Below, piece by piece: positions 1 through 12,547 of a DNA stretch of 64,000 nt. The DNA lies in contig VCJN01002641.1 of NCBI GenBank assembly GCA_006384855.1, positions 20,084-84,083 of the forward strand. Direction: 5' to 3'. This DNA comes from Tetraselmis striata. Its lineage: Eukaryota > Chlorophyta > Chlorodendrophyceae > Chlorodendrales > Chlorodendraceae. A program made the translations under genes and the position numbers. The notes beneath the pieces are model-generated. The model saw nothing but the letters and a program-made list of their open reading frames with translations. It was not told the DNA's origin and searched no databases. The first letter of the stretch is position 1; the number at the start of each line of letters is the position of its first letter.

Positions 1-318
1 GTGCTGTGATGAAGCTGCGCTGTGCGATTTACCGGATACCTCTAGTACATTTACCGGTAGTACGTAATACCATGTTCTGGATACTAATATGATGTGTCTT
101 CTAAGATGACGAGTTTAACCCTCAACACGCATCGGTGTAGCTACCCGTACATACGCCTGGGTGGATTTGCGCCGGCTGCTGGTACAGTACCTGGCACCTG
201 CACCTGCAAGGATTGCTCGATACGATACTCGATGACTTACTTATGCCTTAAGGTTACAGGACTATAGGAAAGGATTAAGGATTAGTGCCCCCGTGCTGAT
301 GATTTAGTGATCCGTTGT

Positions 319-327
319 TATATAAAA
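319..327 (+). promoter_or_regulatory. TATA-like box upstream of RPL10
   Basis: TATATAAAA lies about 305 bp upstream of the RPL10 ATG, followed by a GC-rich stretch with a CCG run (489-507) that could be the 5' leader. The distance is long for a core promoter unless the leader is about 270 nt, so this is a candidate only. Bases 1-318 hold nothing else I recognise. Confidence 0.3.
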
Positions 328-630
328 CCCCCTCCAATTTCGGAACTTGTTAGGTCGCTACTTGATACTCCGCGTCCTCCGGCAGCAGGGCGCAGTAACA
401 TTACGTCGTCGACGAACAATTCCGAATCGCGCGTCCTTCCTTCAAGAAACAGACTAAGTACTAGCAGCCGACTACAAATACTCGGCGCGCCGCCGCCGCC
501 GCCGCCGCAGCAGAGCGACCACAGAGCGGGCGCTGAAAGCCGGCGCCGCCACCGGAACTGTCGCCCTTCTCCCCACCCTCTCCTCCCACCCCGCCAGCCC
601 CGTCCGCCCCCGCGGACAGAGCCCGTCGCC

Positions 631-774
631 ATGGGTCGCCGCCCCGCCCGCTGCTACAGGCAGATCAAGAACAAGCCTTACCCCAAGTCTCGCTTCAACC
701 GCGGTGTGCCGGGTGCGTTTTCCCTCGCCGCCCCACCGTGTCCCGCCCGCGCGCGCTGCCACAGCGCGCGCCGC

Positions 775-807
<33 letters not shown>

Positions 808-2128
808 CCATACCTTGCACCCGAACCCCCCCTCCCCACGCGTTGCGGGCTGCAGCACTCCCGCCCTCCCTCCAGCTGCCGATCATCGGGAACCCGCGGC
901 CGTGGCTGCTACGCGCAGCATCTGTGTCGCGCCGGCCCTTCTTGCTGGCCAGCTCAGCGCGTGCATCCAGCAGTACAAGTACGGGGTACCTGTACTCGGG
1001 ACGGATGCTGCTTGCGCCCGCTGCCGTTCTGCTGCTGGCGGCCCAGCGCCACGTTGGATCGCTTGGCTCTGAACCTTCACGATGGCGTCTGGCGCCGCGC
1101 GGGGCACAGCACGGGCTCGTCTGGGGCATTGTTGGTAGTCGGCTAAATGCAGGCTCGGGATGCAATCGGTACGCACTCGGCGCAACGGACCTCATCTGAT
1201 GATGAGCACGCCCCTCCCTGCGCGGCTTGGGCCTCTCTGCGCCTAGCGGTGGATGCCTAATAGTGGCATCCCCTAGCAGGAGGCACTTTAACACTGCCCG
1301 GGACTCATTGATCATGCGATTCGCTCCCTAAGCCGGCCCCAAATGTCCCGGTGGGTGCAGCAATCTTGGCACCTGTGCACAGAGGGTGGGCCCGGGGGGG
1401 GGGGGGGGGGTGGGGGGGGGGGGGTGGTAGTAGTAATCAGCATGGGTCGAGAGAGCGTGGGCGCCAGTCCTGACCGACACCCCACTAACCGCCTCCAAAC
1501 CCCCCTCTTGTTCCCAACAGACCCCAAGATCCGCATTTACGACTCCGGCGCCAAGAGGGCGACCGTGGACGCGTTCCCCTTTTGCGTGCACCTGGCGTCC
1601 TGGGAGAAGGAGAATGTGTCGTCCGAGGCGCTGGAGGCGGCGCGCATTGCCGCCAACAAGAACATGGTGAAGAACGCGGGCAAGGACGCCTTCCACCTGC
1701 GCATCCGCGTGCACCCCTTCCACGTGCTGCGCATCAACAAGATGCTTTCCTGCGCCGGCGCGGATCGGCTGCAGACCGGCATGCGCGGCGCGTTCGGCAA
1801 GGCCGCCGGCACCTGCGCGCGCGTGGCCATCGGCCAGATCCTGATGTCCATCCGCTGCAAGGACGTGCACGGCGAGCAGGCGCAGGAGGCGCTGCGCCGC
1901 GCCAAGTTCAAGTTCCCCGGCCGCCAGAAGGTCATCGTCAGCCGCAACTGGGGCTTCACCAACTTTGTGCGCGACGACTACATCGCGTGGAAGCGCGAGG
2001 GCCGCCTGCAGAACGACGGCGTGAACGCGCGCCTCATCAGCAGCCGCGGCACGCTGGAGGGCAAGGACCCCGCGCACGTGTTTGAGAAGCCGGCGCAGGA
2101 CTGCCGCGTGCCTCTGCACTACGAGTAG
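631..2128 (+). CDS. RPL10: 60S ribosomal protein L10 (uL16), two exons
   Basis: Exons 631-712 and 1521-2128 join to a 229-residue protein ending in TAG. It is the cytosolic large-subunit protein uL16, which sits near the peptidyl-transferase centre and the P site. The N-terminus [20 protein letters not shown] is near-invariant in eukaryotic L10, and the second exon carries the family signature ([55 protein letters not shown]). The ATG at 631 is fixed by family alignment. The 808-bp intron has a GTGCGT donor and a CAACAG acceptor and interrupts the codon for the D of DPKIRIYD. It contains a C tract of about 29 nt (774-806) roughly 60 nt after the donor and two G tracts (1389-1424) about 95 nt before the acceptor. 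The gene is intact, and it shows that TAG is used as a stop codon in this nucleus. Confidence 0.96.
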
Positions 2129-2145
2129 GCGCGCTCGCCCCCCCC

Positions 2146-2218
2146 TGTAAGCCAGCACCGCCCTTGGCGGCGCGGGGCTGCCTCTGCCCCGCGTGACGGC
2201 CCCCACACTGTGATGTAA
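2146..2218 (+). terminator. RPL10 3' end with two TGTAA poly(A) signals
   Basis: TGTAA occurs at 2146-2150 and 2214-2218, 18 and 86 nt after the RPL10 stop. TGTAA is the characteristic polyadenylation signal of chlorophyte algae, so either could direct cleavage; the second lies at the more usual distance. The assignment rests on motif and position only. Confidence 0.4.
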
Positions 2219-2279
2219 TGCAGACAGGCCCGCCCCGCCAGGCGCCACCCAACCAAAGCGCACCTCGGACTCAATGATG

Positions 2280-4230
2280 CGGCCGGCTGCGCACCAATCC
2301 CCCCCCCCCCAGTACTTGCCCAGCCTCTGCAAGCTCGTGCCGGGCTTAGTCACCGATCTATTGAATCACTGCGCCATTTTTGGGAAAGCATCTGCTGGTT
2401 TAGAGGGGGGGGGGGTTAGACAGTGGTAGGCGCACTCGGCATGACTTGATCACGGCGACTTAAATAACAGCACACGCCGCGAAAACGCATGTTGAGCGGA
2501 CTTCTAGTGAATCAGGCCCCATGCGGCCGAGATCAGAGGATCATATGCATTCGAGGATTTTAGAGGTGACTCGGCACCCAGGTCAGTATCATCTGCCGAG
2601 CCTGCGAGGGTGTTGGATCTGTGATCGATGCTGGCTGTCTATGTGTGAGTTGAGCTGCACAAGAACTTGATTCTCGAGAAAAGCAAGTCAAGCGGTCTGA
2701 GTATGGCAATCAGTGATGTGAAGTAGTTTGGAATTATATGGTTTCACGAACTCTGGTATCTTAACGCTAAACTCGGCGAGGCAGCCCCCCCCCCCCATGC
2801 CCATCTTTTCGAGATAACAAGGCGGAGCAATGTGCCAATAACCATATGCCAAGCATGTCCCTACATCTCGAGCCATGAACCACCAACCTGTTGCAGTCTT
2901 CCCTCTTCAGTGCCTTGCTCAACTTGTATGGTGGTAGTCATTACACTCCCATGATGCTGGTGAAAAGACGTGGGTTTAGAGAGGTGGCTGTCTCCATGTC
3001 GGCCACAGAACGGGCAAGAGATGGGAGGTAAAGTCAATAAGCCAGGAGGTTACTAGGTTCCCCATTCCCCCTATTATATTGCGCAAAACGGCCCATACCG
3101 CGTCGACAGGCAGGCAAGGCTGTGCGTCTGCTGATACCAGCAGCGCACGCCTGGACGCGTCCGGTTGTTTGTTTGGCTTTCCGCCAACAGTAGCAGCAGC
3201 CACCAGTGTCAGTTGTTTCTGCGATGAGACTGCGCATTCCGCAGTGTAGTTGTGCGCGCTTATGAAGTGCGCGTTTTGTATGTCGTCGGTATTTTTCAGT
3301 AGATAAACAAGTTTTTCGCAGAACAAATCATGACTATCCACCCATATTTATGTTGTGTACAATATCACTACGGCTGCTGTCCAATGGTCACCACACCGGC
3401 GCATTGATTGATATTTGCAGCACAGCTGGTCATTGGCAGGATCTCGAGGCATGTGTTGTCATGCATGGATATTGCGTGAGCCGTATTGATTTTCCGCCAG
3501 CCGCAGGGAGGTTTACTTTTCTATTTTGCGAATCTTTTGTGACACAGCATATTGATTGCGCCGTATTCCATAATAAGAAGTTATTATTCTTATAATAAAG
3601 TGATGCCCAGCAGCAGCTACAGGTACTCACTGTTTGACTGCGTGATGCACTGATGTTATTAGAATGGCAGCTTCGCAAACTAGCAGGCTCACAGGTCCTA
3701 GTCTGGTTGACATAGTGTGGTGAAGCGCCAAGAGCGATCCTATTTGGCAGGAGGGAGTCGTCATGTCCTTGTCATTCAGTCGTATTGTGCTAATCTGCTG
3801 CTCACCGGGCAGGCAGCAGCACGGTGAGCAATTGTCACTGACTGATTGCTCTGACTTTGAGATCGACTTTGATTGACTTGAGATTGACTTTCATCGCCAC
3901 TGACTTCGAGACAGCTGATCTGTGACAGCATGCATCTCGCTCTGCATCTCTTTGTGTTGGAACTCCTGTCGTTGCTCCAGGTTAGATATCTGATGCTCTA
4001 GCCTGGCCACTAGGTCCAGTCTCGGTTGATCAGAAGATTCAGCAAGAGACTTCCCAGTGTCAACAGTGATGCCAAGTCCCGGAGGAATAGGAGTGTTGCC
4101 TGGTCGAGTGGGTGAGTCGTCTGCCACTCGCAGATTAAAGGTTTCCTACACTTTTCCTTCACATGGGTTAGTGTCCCCGGGCCTGGTTTTCCGAAGATTG
4201 AATACGCCCAATCGGTGCACACCCTTGCCC
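2280..4230. other. Intergenic, no gene recognised
   Basis: No ORF here resembles a known protein and none carries convincing splice-linked exons. The stretch contains short G and C tracts (2405-2415, 2786-2796) and otherwise mixed sequence, less GC-rich than the gene regions. Confidence 0.5.
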
Positions 4231-4245
4231 TCCCCCATGCGGGAG

Positions 4246-4325
4246 ATCATATCCCACATGATATGGGTTGTGGGATATATCATGACACATAATATCCCAC
4301 ATCTTGTATTATCCCACATCATAGA
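4246..4325. repeat. Cluster of TATCCCACAT motifs in both orientations
   Basis: The decamer TATCCCACAT or its near variants occurs three times on the + strand (about 4249, 4292, 4311) and once inverted as TGTGGGATAT (about 4269) inside 80 bp. The arrangement could fold into alternative hairpins. No adjacent gene explains it. It may be a small satellite, a MITE relic or a binding-site cluster. Confidence 0.45.
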
Positions 4326-4793
4326 TGCCTCACTGCAGCAATCGCAAGAAATGTGCACTGCTTTTCTTAGTTATCTCAACTGCAGAAGGGGCGCGCGCTA
4401 TTATTGCGCCTGCTGCAGACTCTGCAGGCTGCCCGCGCCTTATATGCCAACAACGTACAATCACGCATTAGGATATAATATCATCATTGCTCACGTGCAC
4501 TGTCGCATACATGTCAGGAGATGCAGCCCTCATCATGGGCCTACTCCCCTGGGAAATGTCTAGACACAACCTCCTCGGCGGCGATGAGCGATAAGCAGAT
4601 ATTGTCGAATGGCGCGCAAGTAAGTTCTATCCGCCTGTCTATAGCGGGACTACACATTTATAAATATATTACTAAGTAGCTACACCGTATAATAAAGATA
4701 GATCGTCTGCTGCTGTCGTCAGTATTTATCCCACCGCGCGGTATAATTATATAGTAAGACAAATAAAGCCTACGTTCTCACGTTCTTCCTGTG

Positions 4794-4837
4794 ATACCTA
4801 AGGAAGAACCAACAAGCTTCTTCCGGTTCTTAGGTAT
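4794..4837. repeat. Imperfect inverted repeat (hairpin)
   Basis: ATACCTAAGGAAGAACC (4794-4810) pairs with GGTTCTTAGGTAT (4825-4837) apart from a two-base bulge. An inner alternative stem GGAAG/CTTCC overlaps it. It lies in AT-rich sequence with no gene between RPL10 and BSD2 and may be a MITE terminus. The rest of 4326-5700 holds no recognisable gene. Confidence 0.45.
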
Positions 4838-5735
4838 ATATGGGTTGTTAGCGGCGTTAGCGGCATTAGGTAACATAAGCCATCACTATGCTGATGTCGT
4901 GACGTGTCACCCCACCGTCCAATTTCCCAAGGATTACATGTATTATCATCAAGCCTGCATGCTCCGAAACCAGTCCAACCCCTGCAATGCTCGAAACCAT
5001 CATCAGCAGCTTACTATTGCAGCGACATATGCACATATATACATACATGTATATACGTGTATAGAGGGACTACATGACGAATAACAGTTTATTTACCCCC
5101 AGCATCTTATTTCTGAGGCCAACGTATGGGGGATGTGTAGTCGCTATGCCGGCTGTTCGTAGTCGCTAAATGCTAACCGGGTATATTATAAATAGGTAGT
5201 CCGTCTACAACGTAAATGCGTATAAATTTCCGACAAATACACGACGACGAAGATAGATAGTACGGGTTCTCTACGCGCGGGTTCATCGGCGCAGATGACC
5301 TGCTGAGATGAGCGCTTTTCAAAGCCGCGCCTTCGCATTGCATGCCTACATACGGTGCCCGACCCACGGGCACAGGTCAGGAGCGCCAGCGCCTGGAGAG
5401 CTGCGCGTTGCAGGTTCTATCACGCGTGAACCTTGCGCGCTACCGGCTGGCAAGTCGCAGGCGCACCTCTCGGCGCTCGCCGATACGGACACCAGCCGCG
5501 CCGCCGCCGCGCCGGCATTCCGTGCCCAGGAGCAATAGCACCCAATATTCAGACCCCGCAATGCGCGCCCACGCGTGCCGCTGCAAGGAGGTGGGCCCTC
5601 GTGCAGCATGCATAGATTCGCTTAAAGCAGGCGCTGTCGCCAAACTGCACCTCTTCTGCGAAAGAGGCATCTGCTTGCGGCTTGTCCGCGACTTCCGTCT
5701 GACTGCGCTGGTCGGCTTCTGAGGCACTCGTGCCG

Positions 5736-6314
5736 ATGCAGGTGTGCCCCCCAGCATCAGTTCGCCTGCCGGCATCGAAGTGTGCCGCGGCGGCGCCCTC
5801 GAAGCTGGCAGAGCGTCCTGCTCGCAGGCAGATCACCCACCGGCGCCATACTGGTGCCGTCGAGGCAGCAGGAGTGGCCCGTTCAGGAAATCCCCAGAGC
5901 GAGCCCGGCCAACGCGGGGTGTGCCCGGTATGCAAGGGCACCGGCTTCAAGCCGTGTGGGCAGTGCGGGGGTACGTGGGCCCATAAGCGAAGCAGTCGAC
6001 TTGAGCCCCAGTCGCCTAATGGCCCAGGCAGTTTGAGCTGCAGCTGGCCGTTTGGGGTCCTCCCCACCAGGGACAACCTTGCAGTAAAGCCTCCAGTGGT
6101 GCACCTTCAAGTAATGGATGGAGGGTCATGGCTGTTGTTTGGGACACAACGAAACGGTCTCACGATCCTGCTGCACTGCATGCGCTCAGGCACCGGCGTG
6201 AACCAGGAGGACAAGTTTGGAGGGACCTACAGGAAGGGCGATGCCTGCTGGCTGTGTGAGGGCAAGGCCAAGACGATGTGCGGCAACTGCGCAGATCTCA
6301 CCGACACCTTTTGA
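5736..6314 (+). CDS. BSD2: BSD2-type DnaJ-like zinc-finger protein, Rubisco assembly chaperone, two exons
   Basis: Exons 5736-5970 and 6190-6314 give 119 residues ending in TGA. The zinc domain has the four-CxxC layout of BSD2: CPVCKGTGFKPCGQCGG, then GVNQEDKFGGTYRKGDACWL, then the final CEGKAKTMCGNC. In plants and algae BSD2 is a stromal chaperone that holds Rubisco large subunits during L8 assembly. The intron (GTACGT donor, CAG acceptor) falls within the second CxxC module, and both splice borders restore the domain exactly. The ATG at 5736 precedes an Ala/Arg/Ser-rich stretch of about 60 residues suited to a plastid transit peptide. An upstream exon cannot be excluded: an ATG at 5308 opens MSAFQSRAFALHAYIR. 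After the Cys block the protein ends in DLTDTF, lacking the usual GF-rich tail. A C tract follows the stop codon directly (6316-6334). Confidence 0.87.
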   Translation: MQVCPPASVRLPASKCAAAAPSKLAERPARRQITHRRHTGAVEAAGVARSGNPQSEPGQRGVCPVCKGTGFKPCGQCGGTWAHKRSSRLEPQSPNGPGSLSCSWPFGVLPTRDNLAVKPPVVHLQVMDGGSWLLFGTQRNGLTILLHCMRSGTGVNQEDKFGGTYRKGDACWLCEGKAKTMCGNCADLTDTF

Positions 6315-6334
6315 GCCCCCCCCCCCCCCCCCCC

Positions 6335-6930
6335 TTCTCAGCGCTTCTCGTCCTGGTGTGCCATGGGTTCGTGCCACAGAGCAGTGATCAAGCTCCGGAA
6401 AATAAGGTGTCCAGCTTAGCTCGCTCTGGCAGGCGCCCATGGGTGGACATGGAGGAGGTGGATTCATAGGCACACCCGCACACACACCCCGCTAGCACTC
6501 CCCACCGCTATAGCACTCTTGTTGTGGGGAGGCAGCCGCCGTCCAGTGAGAGGATAGACAATTACCATGTTGAGCGGAAAGCGCCCCCTCCAGGCAACAC
6601 GACACGGGTGAATGACAACAACATGTCAGCATGTTGCGATACAATGTCACCGCATCCGCCACTCCCGTGATCAACATAGTGCTGCCCCAAGCCGAACCGG
6701 AGGATGCCTGGGTGGCTCCGTTCTGCTTGCTCCCTACATTGGCAGTAGATGTTGGCTTTCAAAGGACGACATGCACCGGGCCCAGCCGGCCCTATGCGGG
6801 TTCATGAAGTCGGGCCAAGGGACAGCTAGCATGCAGTGCTGCCCATGAGCGAGTGGCGGCAACCGTCAGGGTTCGAATTCGGCGGAAGGCGGTAGTATGT
6901 AGGTGGCGATTCACACCACCTGCCTGCGGC
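6335..6930. other. Intergenic, convergent 3' ends of BSD2 and the mTERF-like gene
   Basis: The stretch separates the stop of BSD2 (+ strand) from the stop of the mTERF-like gene (- strand). No coding sequence, tRNA or repeat was recognised in it. Confidence 0.5.
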
Positions 6931-8013
<1,083 letters not shown>

Positions 8014-9340
8014 CCTGTCTGACGGGCGCTCTACCGTCGTGTGTCGCATTCAGCGATTGAGGTATTTTCTGGAGGGGTTTCGAGCGAATTTGACAGGCGG
8101 ACGCTAGCCGTCGAGCATCGTTCGGCAGAAAAGCCAGAAAATGAGCAGTAGTGTATTCCTTTATACTGCAGCAGCAGCCAGCAGCAGGGGTCTAGCAGCA
8201 AAGCAACAGCAGTTGAGCCTAAATAAGTAGCGGGTGTCGCGCACCACAACACCTGCTGGCCACCACTGCCGCTGTACGAGAGCGATACCACCCTCCTTCG
8301 ATGAGCGACCAGCTCCGCCTCCCGGCTCAGCTGCTGGTATGTTATCCGTGATCCGTAATCCGTGACAGTCAACGTTGGGCTGGGGCGACGATGACAACCG
8401 GATGATTTATTGGGGTCGCTACCCTGTACGTCACGCTACGACGGCCTCGACATTCTCTACAGAGGCTCTCGCAATCTATTAGTCCTTAAATGCTTACGCC
8501 AGTGCAATGCTACTAAATGCTAGTTCAATGCTATTTAAAACCTACAGTATCCCCCATACCCCTTCTATACTTGTAGCTATAAAAACAATCACGGCCTTGG
8601 CAAGCCAATAAGAGCAGGCACGCGGAGAGTGAAAGCATCCCAGTTTCGGCGGACAGGATTCATTGCATGTCATCGTAAAACGAGGTAGGCGCTACGGGTA
8701 CCCTGTAGGCAAAACTCGCGTTCAAAACATTGCAGAACTCCTGCAAAATATGTACAGCTGCGCAAGCCGTACAGATACAGCGGCCATATTTCGACGATGA
8801 TGATATGATTCGGATCTGCGTCTCTTAAACAGCGCGGCGCTTATCTTCCGGCACCAGTTTCGCCGACGCAGAACTTTTGGAGTGGGCGCTTCCCGCGCCT
8901 AGAAACCATCCGAGCCACTCGACAAGCCATGCTGCAGCCTGCCAGCCTGTGAGTGCTAGCTGCCCGCCCACCGGCCCCTTCCCGCCGTATCCGCCGCTTC
9001 TACAGGAGGATGTTGCCGGTGGACTGGCTCGTCGGCCCAGCATGCAATAAATTATAGCAGGTAGCGACTATTCCATTATTAATTCCGACGACCGGTATCT
9101 TTTTATGACAAGAAATATATTATATACCAGATTGACATATAGATGTAGAATAACAAAGATTATAATACATAGATATATTCATGTATAGTGACTAATTAGA
9201 AGTAAAGATTGATTAGGATTTTTAGCAGATACGAAAATTCGAATGGACAACCCAATGGAACGGCGATTGAAGCTGAAAGCCTCGACTCTTCAAGACGTCG
9301 GAACATCTTCTCAGACATGCCAACTACCACATGGAATGTG
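8014..9340. other. Intergenic, no gene recognised
   Basis: No convincing ORF, RNA gene or element terminus was found here. AT content rises towards 9060-9240. This marks the change from host genes to the repeat-rich block. Confidence 0.5.
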
Positions 9341-10106
9341 CAACGTTCGTACTCACATGATAGTGGGCTTGCTGCAGTGATAGCAGATGTTCTCAATGGG
9401 ATTCTTATGAGCGTCGTTGAATCAACGGGCAAACTATGTACATTGACGCATGGGGAAACGGGGAATGCCAGATACCCCCCACCCTCTCACGTTATTCTGT
9501 GAAGGGCGATTGTCCGATCAAAGAGGCTTGTGTATCGTCACATTTGAATCGCATGCAGCCTAGAAGAAAGAGGCAGCTTGGCCTAGGGCATGTCCATCCG
9601 CATGGGCGTGGCTGCGGTCGTGCGCCCGTCGCCGATTGCGGAGGGCGTCTATGTTGTATTGGTTGATGCGTATTCATACATGCTCTGTTGACATTCTGCA
9701 CTACGCGGGCAACCACAACAATACCTGCGCACTTGTAGCTCGAAGCATCATCTGCCCAAGAGGGGCAGTCCCGGGAGGCGAGGAAGAGCGGTTTCCCGGC
9801 ATGTATGTGTCGCCATGTTAAGTGTGCACAAACACCATTGATTCACTAGGGCGTTGCTCCATGGCGGCACTGCCGGGCGCACAAATCAATAATTAAGACG
9901 CAGCAATTATCCGATCCCAACTTCAGGGTATGCCCCCTCCCTTTCATATACATCAGATCCAGTGGTGCACCCGCAGCAGGGCTAATAGGGCCAACTGACT
10001 TTTATCCCGTCTCCAGAGTATGTCTCTCACGCGAAAAGTGGTACGCATACATAGCCATCAACGCCGCGCAGCTCGCATAGTGCCATGTACACGATCTAAA
10101 ACAGCT

Positions 10107-10480
10107 TTACAAGCTCTGATGTAGCCACCTCACTACAACGTCATGTCCCATGAACCTTGCGGCATCAAGGCACAAATTTTTATCCCAGGGGCAGCCCTGC
10201 TCCCTCGCCCACTGGAATACCACCAAGTGTCCACCCTGAGCTGCCCCATGACGTGTTGAACGTCCCATGGGCAGATCTGACACAGCCCCCCCCCCCCCCC
10301 CCCCCCACCGCTGCAGCATCACCACATGTCCATTGGTGACAGCCCTCCGCCCCTCGCCCCCTGCAGCATCTCCTGGCAGGTGTCCGCGTCGGGCTGCCTG
10401 AAAGCAGCACGTCTGCTCATCCCAGGGGCTGCCCTGCTCCCTCGCCCATTGCAACACCGCCAGGTGTCAGAGCTCCGCTG
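10107..10480 (-). pseudogene. Ankyrin-like repeat gene, orphan C-terminal relic
   Basis: On the minus strand three degenerate repeat units survive (LQWAREQGSPWDEQTCCF, then a scrambled middle, then FQWAREQGCPWDKNLCLDAA) and the relic ends with the family tail VVVRWLHQSL. The middle is broken by an indel and a C tract (10285-10305). There is no start codon or N-terminal domain. It is a remnant of the gene family at 13459, 18797, 25238 and 37100, duplicated as part of a larger block. Confidence 0.75.
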
Positions 10481-10769
10481 CAGGAGAGCAGGTGTATTCA
10501 TACTTTAGGGGCAGCCCTGCTGCCAATCCACTCGCACTGATGTTACTCGTCGTATGGCACAGTCCCCGTACCATCACGACGGGGTCATGCATAGCGTTAT
10601 ATACCAAACTACAGGGTATCCTATCTCGATACATCGTGCCGCCACGACACTATGCAACTTCTCAGGTAGCTACAGTTTCCTGCAGCATGTGACAGTCTGT
10701 CACCCCGACTAAGAACTCTGGATGTGCTTGACAAAAAGTCAAACAGAATCGAATATATAAACCAGACTT

Positions 10770-10948
10770 CAGCGAATGTAGCATAGTGACTGTGTATCAT
10801 CGATCGCAAGCGAGCCCGGTATTTGAGGCTTGTTACGTGACGCGAAGGTGTCTTGTAGATGCGCTGGCACCCCCTGTACGGAACCATCCTTTTGGAGTAG
10901 CAGTGCCATTCATTAGTGACTCGAAACACACGAAGGCCACCGTCAGAC
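10770..10948. repeat. Dispersed repeat R, copy 1
   Basis: About 175 bp recognisable at four places: here, 17905-18104, 36266-36392 and 62392-62570. Shared words include CATCGATCGCA, the GAGGCTTGTTACGTGACG region and GACTCGAAACACAC. In three of the four places it sits against an orphan N-terminal fragment of the ankyrin-like family. The fourth lies in a SulP intron, so the repeat is mobile or was once part of a mobile element. Confidence 0.65.
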
Positions 10949-10953
10949 ACCGC

Positions 10954-12547
10954 TGTTGGAATCTGCCCGATACCCTAGCACCGGCCGATACCCTAGCACC
11001 GGCCGGGCACATGTCCCGCGCGCCTTCGCGCGCGTGTGCCTGTCTCCCGGCCCGCCGGGGGCTCTGCTTTCACTCTCTTCCTGTCCACAGTCCCCGCCGT
11101 TCGAGCCCGGCTCGCTGCTCCCACTGTAAGATGCTCCGAGCACTTCCACTCACCATCACCTCCGCGGTTGAGCCGTTTAGGTTATGGGCCCTCACACGTC
11201 ACGTGGGCGCGAGCGGGGTACAGGGAGAAGTCCGTGCGTTCGGCGCACGTCCGGAGTCGTTCGAAAAACGGCCGAGGCGGCTGCCACAAGGGCGCCGAAA
11301 ACTAGCCCGCAAGGGGCGAGGGATGCACGCTGAGCCTACGGGGCCAGTACACAACCCTCCCGACACCGTATCGGGGTTCCGCCTACCGGCCCGAGTGAGC
11401 CAGCCTCCGGGGCTGCGCTCAACATACCGTATCGGGGTTCCGCCTACCGGCCCGAGAGAGCCAGCCTCCGGGGCTGCGCTCAACAGACAAGTCCCCGGGA
11501 TTTTGTCGAACCACTGCTGTACTTAGCTTTCAGATTCAAACTTCAAAAATAGAATTCGAAAACACTCCTTGCGTCGAGCCAGGCAGTCACACGTCGTGGT
11601 TCCACTAGCAATACCGGAGGCATACGGCGAAACGACCTGCGAGCCCGCTGGTGGCTTTTGCTTACTGGAGGGACCGCCGGACGACCGTCGCGGAGCTGCT
11701 GTGCGGACCCTTGGACCCCGGACAGCGATAACACAGTGGAGCGTTTCAGCGGAGCGCGTCGTTTACCAGTCATCCAAGATCGTCGCAGCGAGAACCACAC
11801 GCGAACCGCCCAGGCGCCTACCTACCCAGGTCCCGCCTATCACGTCCTGCCTGCCACCTTCGACGGAGTGAACGACCATTGTGGTGGTGCTGGCTACTCG
11901 CCGACCGCGCGTATGGGGCTAGCAACTGCGAGGCAGCACTGCTACTGGGTGCCAGCAGCTAAGCTACGAGCAGCCCGCCCCGTGCTCCCCCGCCTGCGCG
12001 TTGGCTACCAGCAGCTCGTGCTCAGCAGCCCCCCCGCCCGCGGAGAGGCTGCCAGAAGCATCTTGCGGAGCGCACTGCCCAGCATCGCACAGGGCGCGAG
12101 GATGACGCCCTCGCGGCCTCATCACCAGCCAGCTCCGGCTCGCCAGCTCCACAGAGGGGCGACAGTACAGCACGGAGCAGTGCACGCGGAAGCGCGTTGC
12201 CCGGAAGCTATCAAGGATGTATAGAGTAGTCGCTATTAATTACTGCTACTGTTCAGTACTGTAGTATTAGATAGCGCCAGATTCCGAATATATTGTTCCA
12301 ATTGCACACAGCGGTCAAGCGGCGATGACCCCCGTAGTGTACAATTGAGGGGGCTGTTGGAATCTGCCCGATACCCTAGCACCGGCCGGGCACATGTCCC
12401 GCGCGCCTTTGCGCGCGCGTGCCTGTCTCCCGGCCCGCCGGGGGCTCTGCTTTCACTCTCTTCCTGTCCACAGCCCGGCTCGCTGCTCCCACTGTAAGAT
12501 GCTCCGAGCACTTCCACTCACCATCACCTCCGCGGTTGAGCCGTTTA
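10954..12547 (+). mobile_element. Copia-like non-autonomous LTR element, copy 1
   Basis: A 5' LTR (10954-11179, 226 bp) and a 3' LTR (12355-12547, 193 bp) both begin TGTTGGAATC and end GAGCCGTTTA. The element is flanked by the 5-bp duplication ACCGC (10949-10953 and 12548-12552). The 3' LTR is shorter by one unit of an 18-bp tandem repeat (GATACCCTAGCACCGGCC) and 15 bp. A primer-binding site follows the 5' LTR directly, and a purine tract (TTGAGGGGGC) precedes the 3' LTR. The 1175-bp interior has no protease, integrase or reverse transcriptase motif, so it must be mobilised in trans. It contains a local duplication of about 60 bp near 11360-11484. The unoccupied site survives in paralogous sequence at about 18104 and 36392. 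The second copy is at 44683-46238. Confidence 0.88.
11180..11191 (+). other. Primer-binding site matching an internal part of initiator tRNA-Met
   Basis: GGTTATGGGCCC directly abuts the 5' LTR end. It is complementary to the anticodon arm of initiator methionine tRNA, not its 3' CCA end. This is the half-tRNA priming known from Drosophila copia. The same 12 bases stand at 44909-44920 in the second copy. Confidence 0.7.

Larger units (their letters stand above)
9343..10948. repeat. Segmental duplication, copy 1
   Basis: This block matches 15987-18104 over most of its length. Shared landmarks are the stretch at 9560-9720 (compare 16260-16420), the ankyrin C-terminal relic at 10107-10480 (compare 16858-17122) and the block at 10530-10948 (compare 17640-18104). 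Copy 1 lacks the 480-bp insertion present in copy 2 and so preserves the empty site near 10487-10492. It ends where the Copia-like element begins. Confidence 0.75.

Noticed and set aside
307..1146. Pro/Arg-rich ORF of 279 codons over the RPL10 first exon and intron
   Set aside because: It begins with GTG, runs through the poly-C tract and contradicts the clear RPL10 exon structure.
6868..6882. GGTTCGAATTC resembling a tRNA T-loop
   Set aside because: No matching stems or A box upstream.
11658..12224. 188-codon ORF inside the Copia-like element, also at 45326-45892
   Set aside because: It starts at TTG, has no family resemblance, and overlapping frames are equally conserved between the two young copies.
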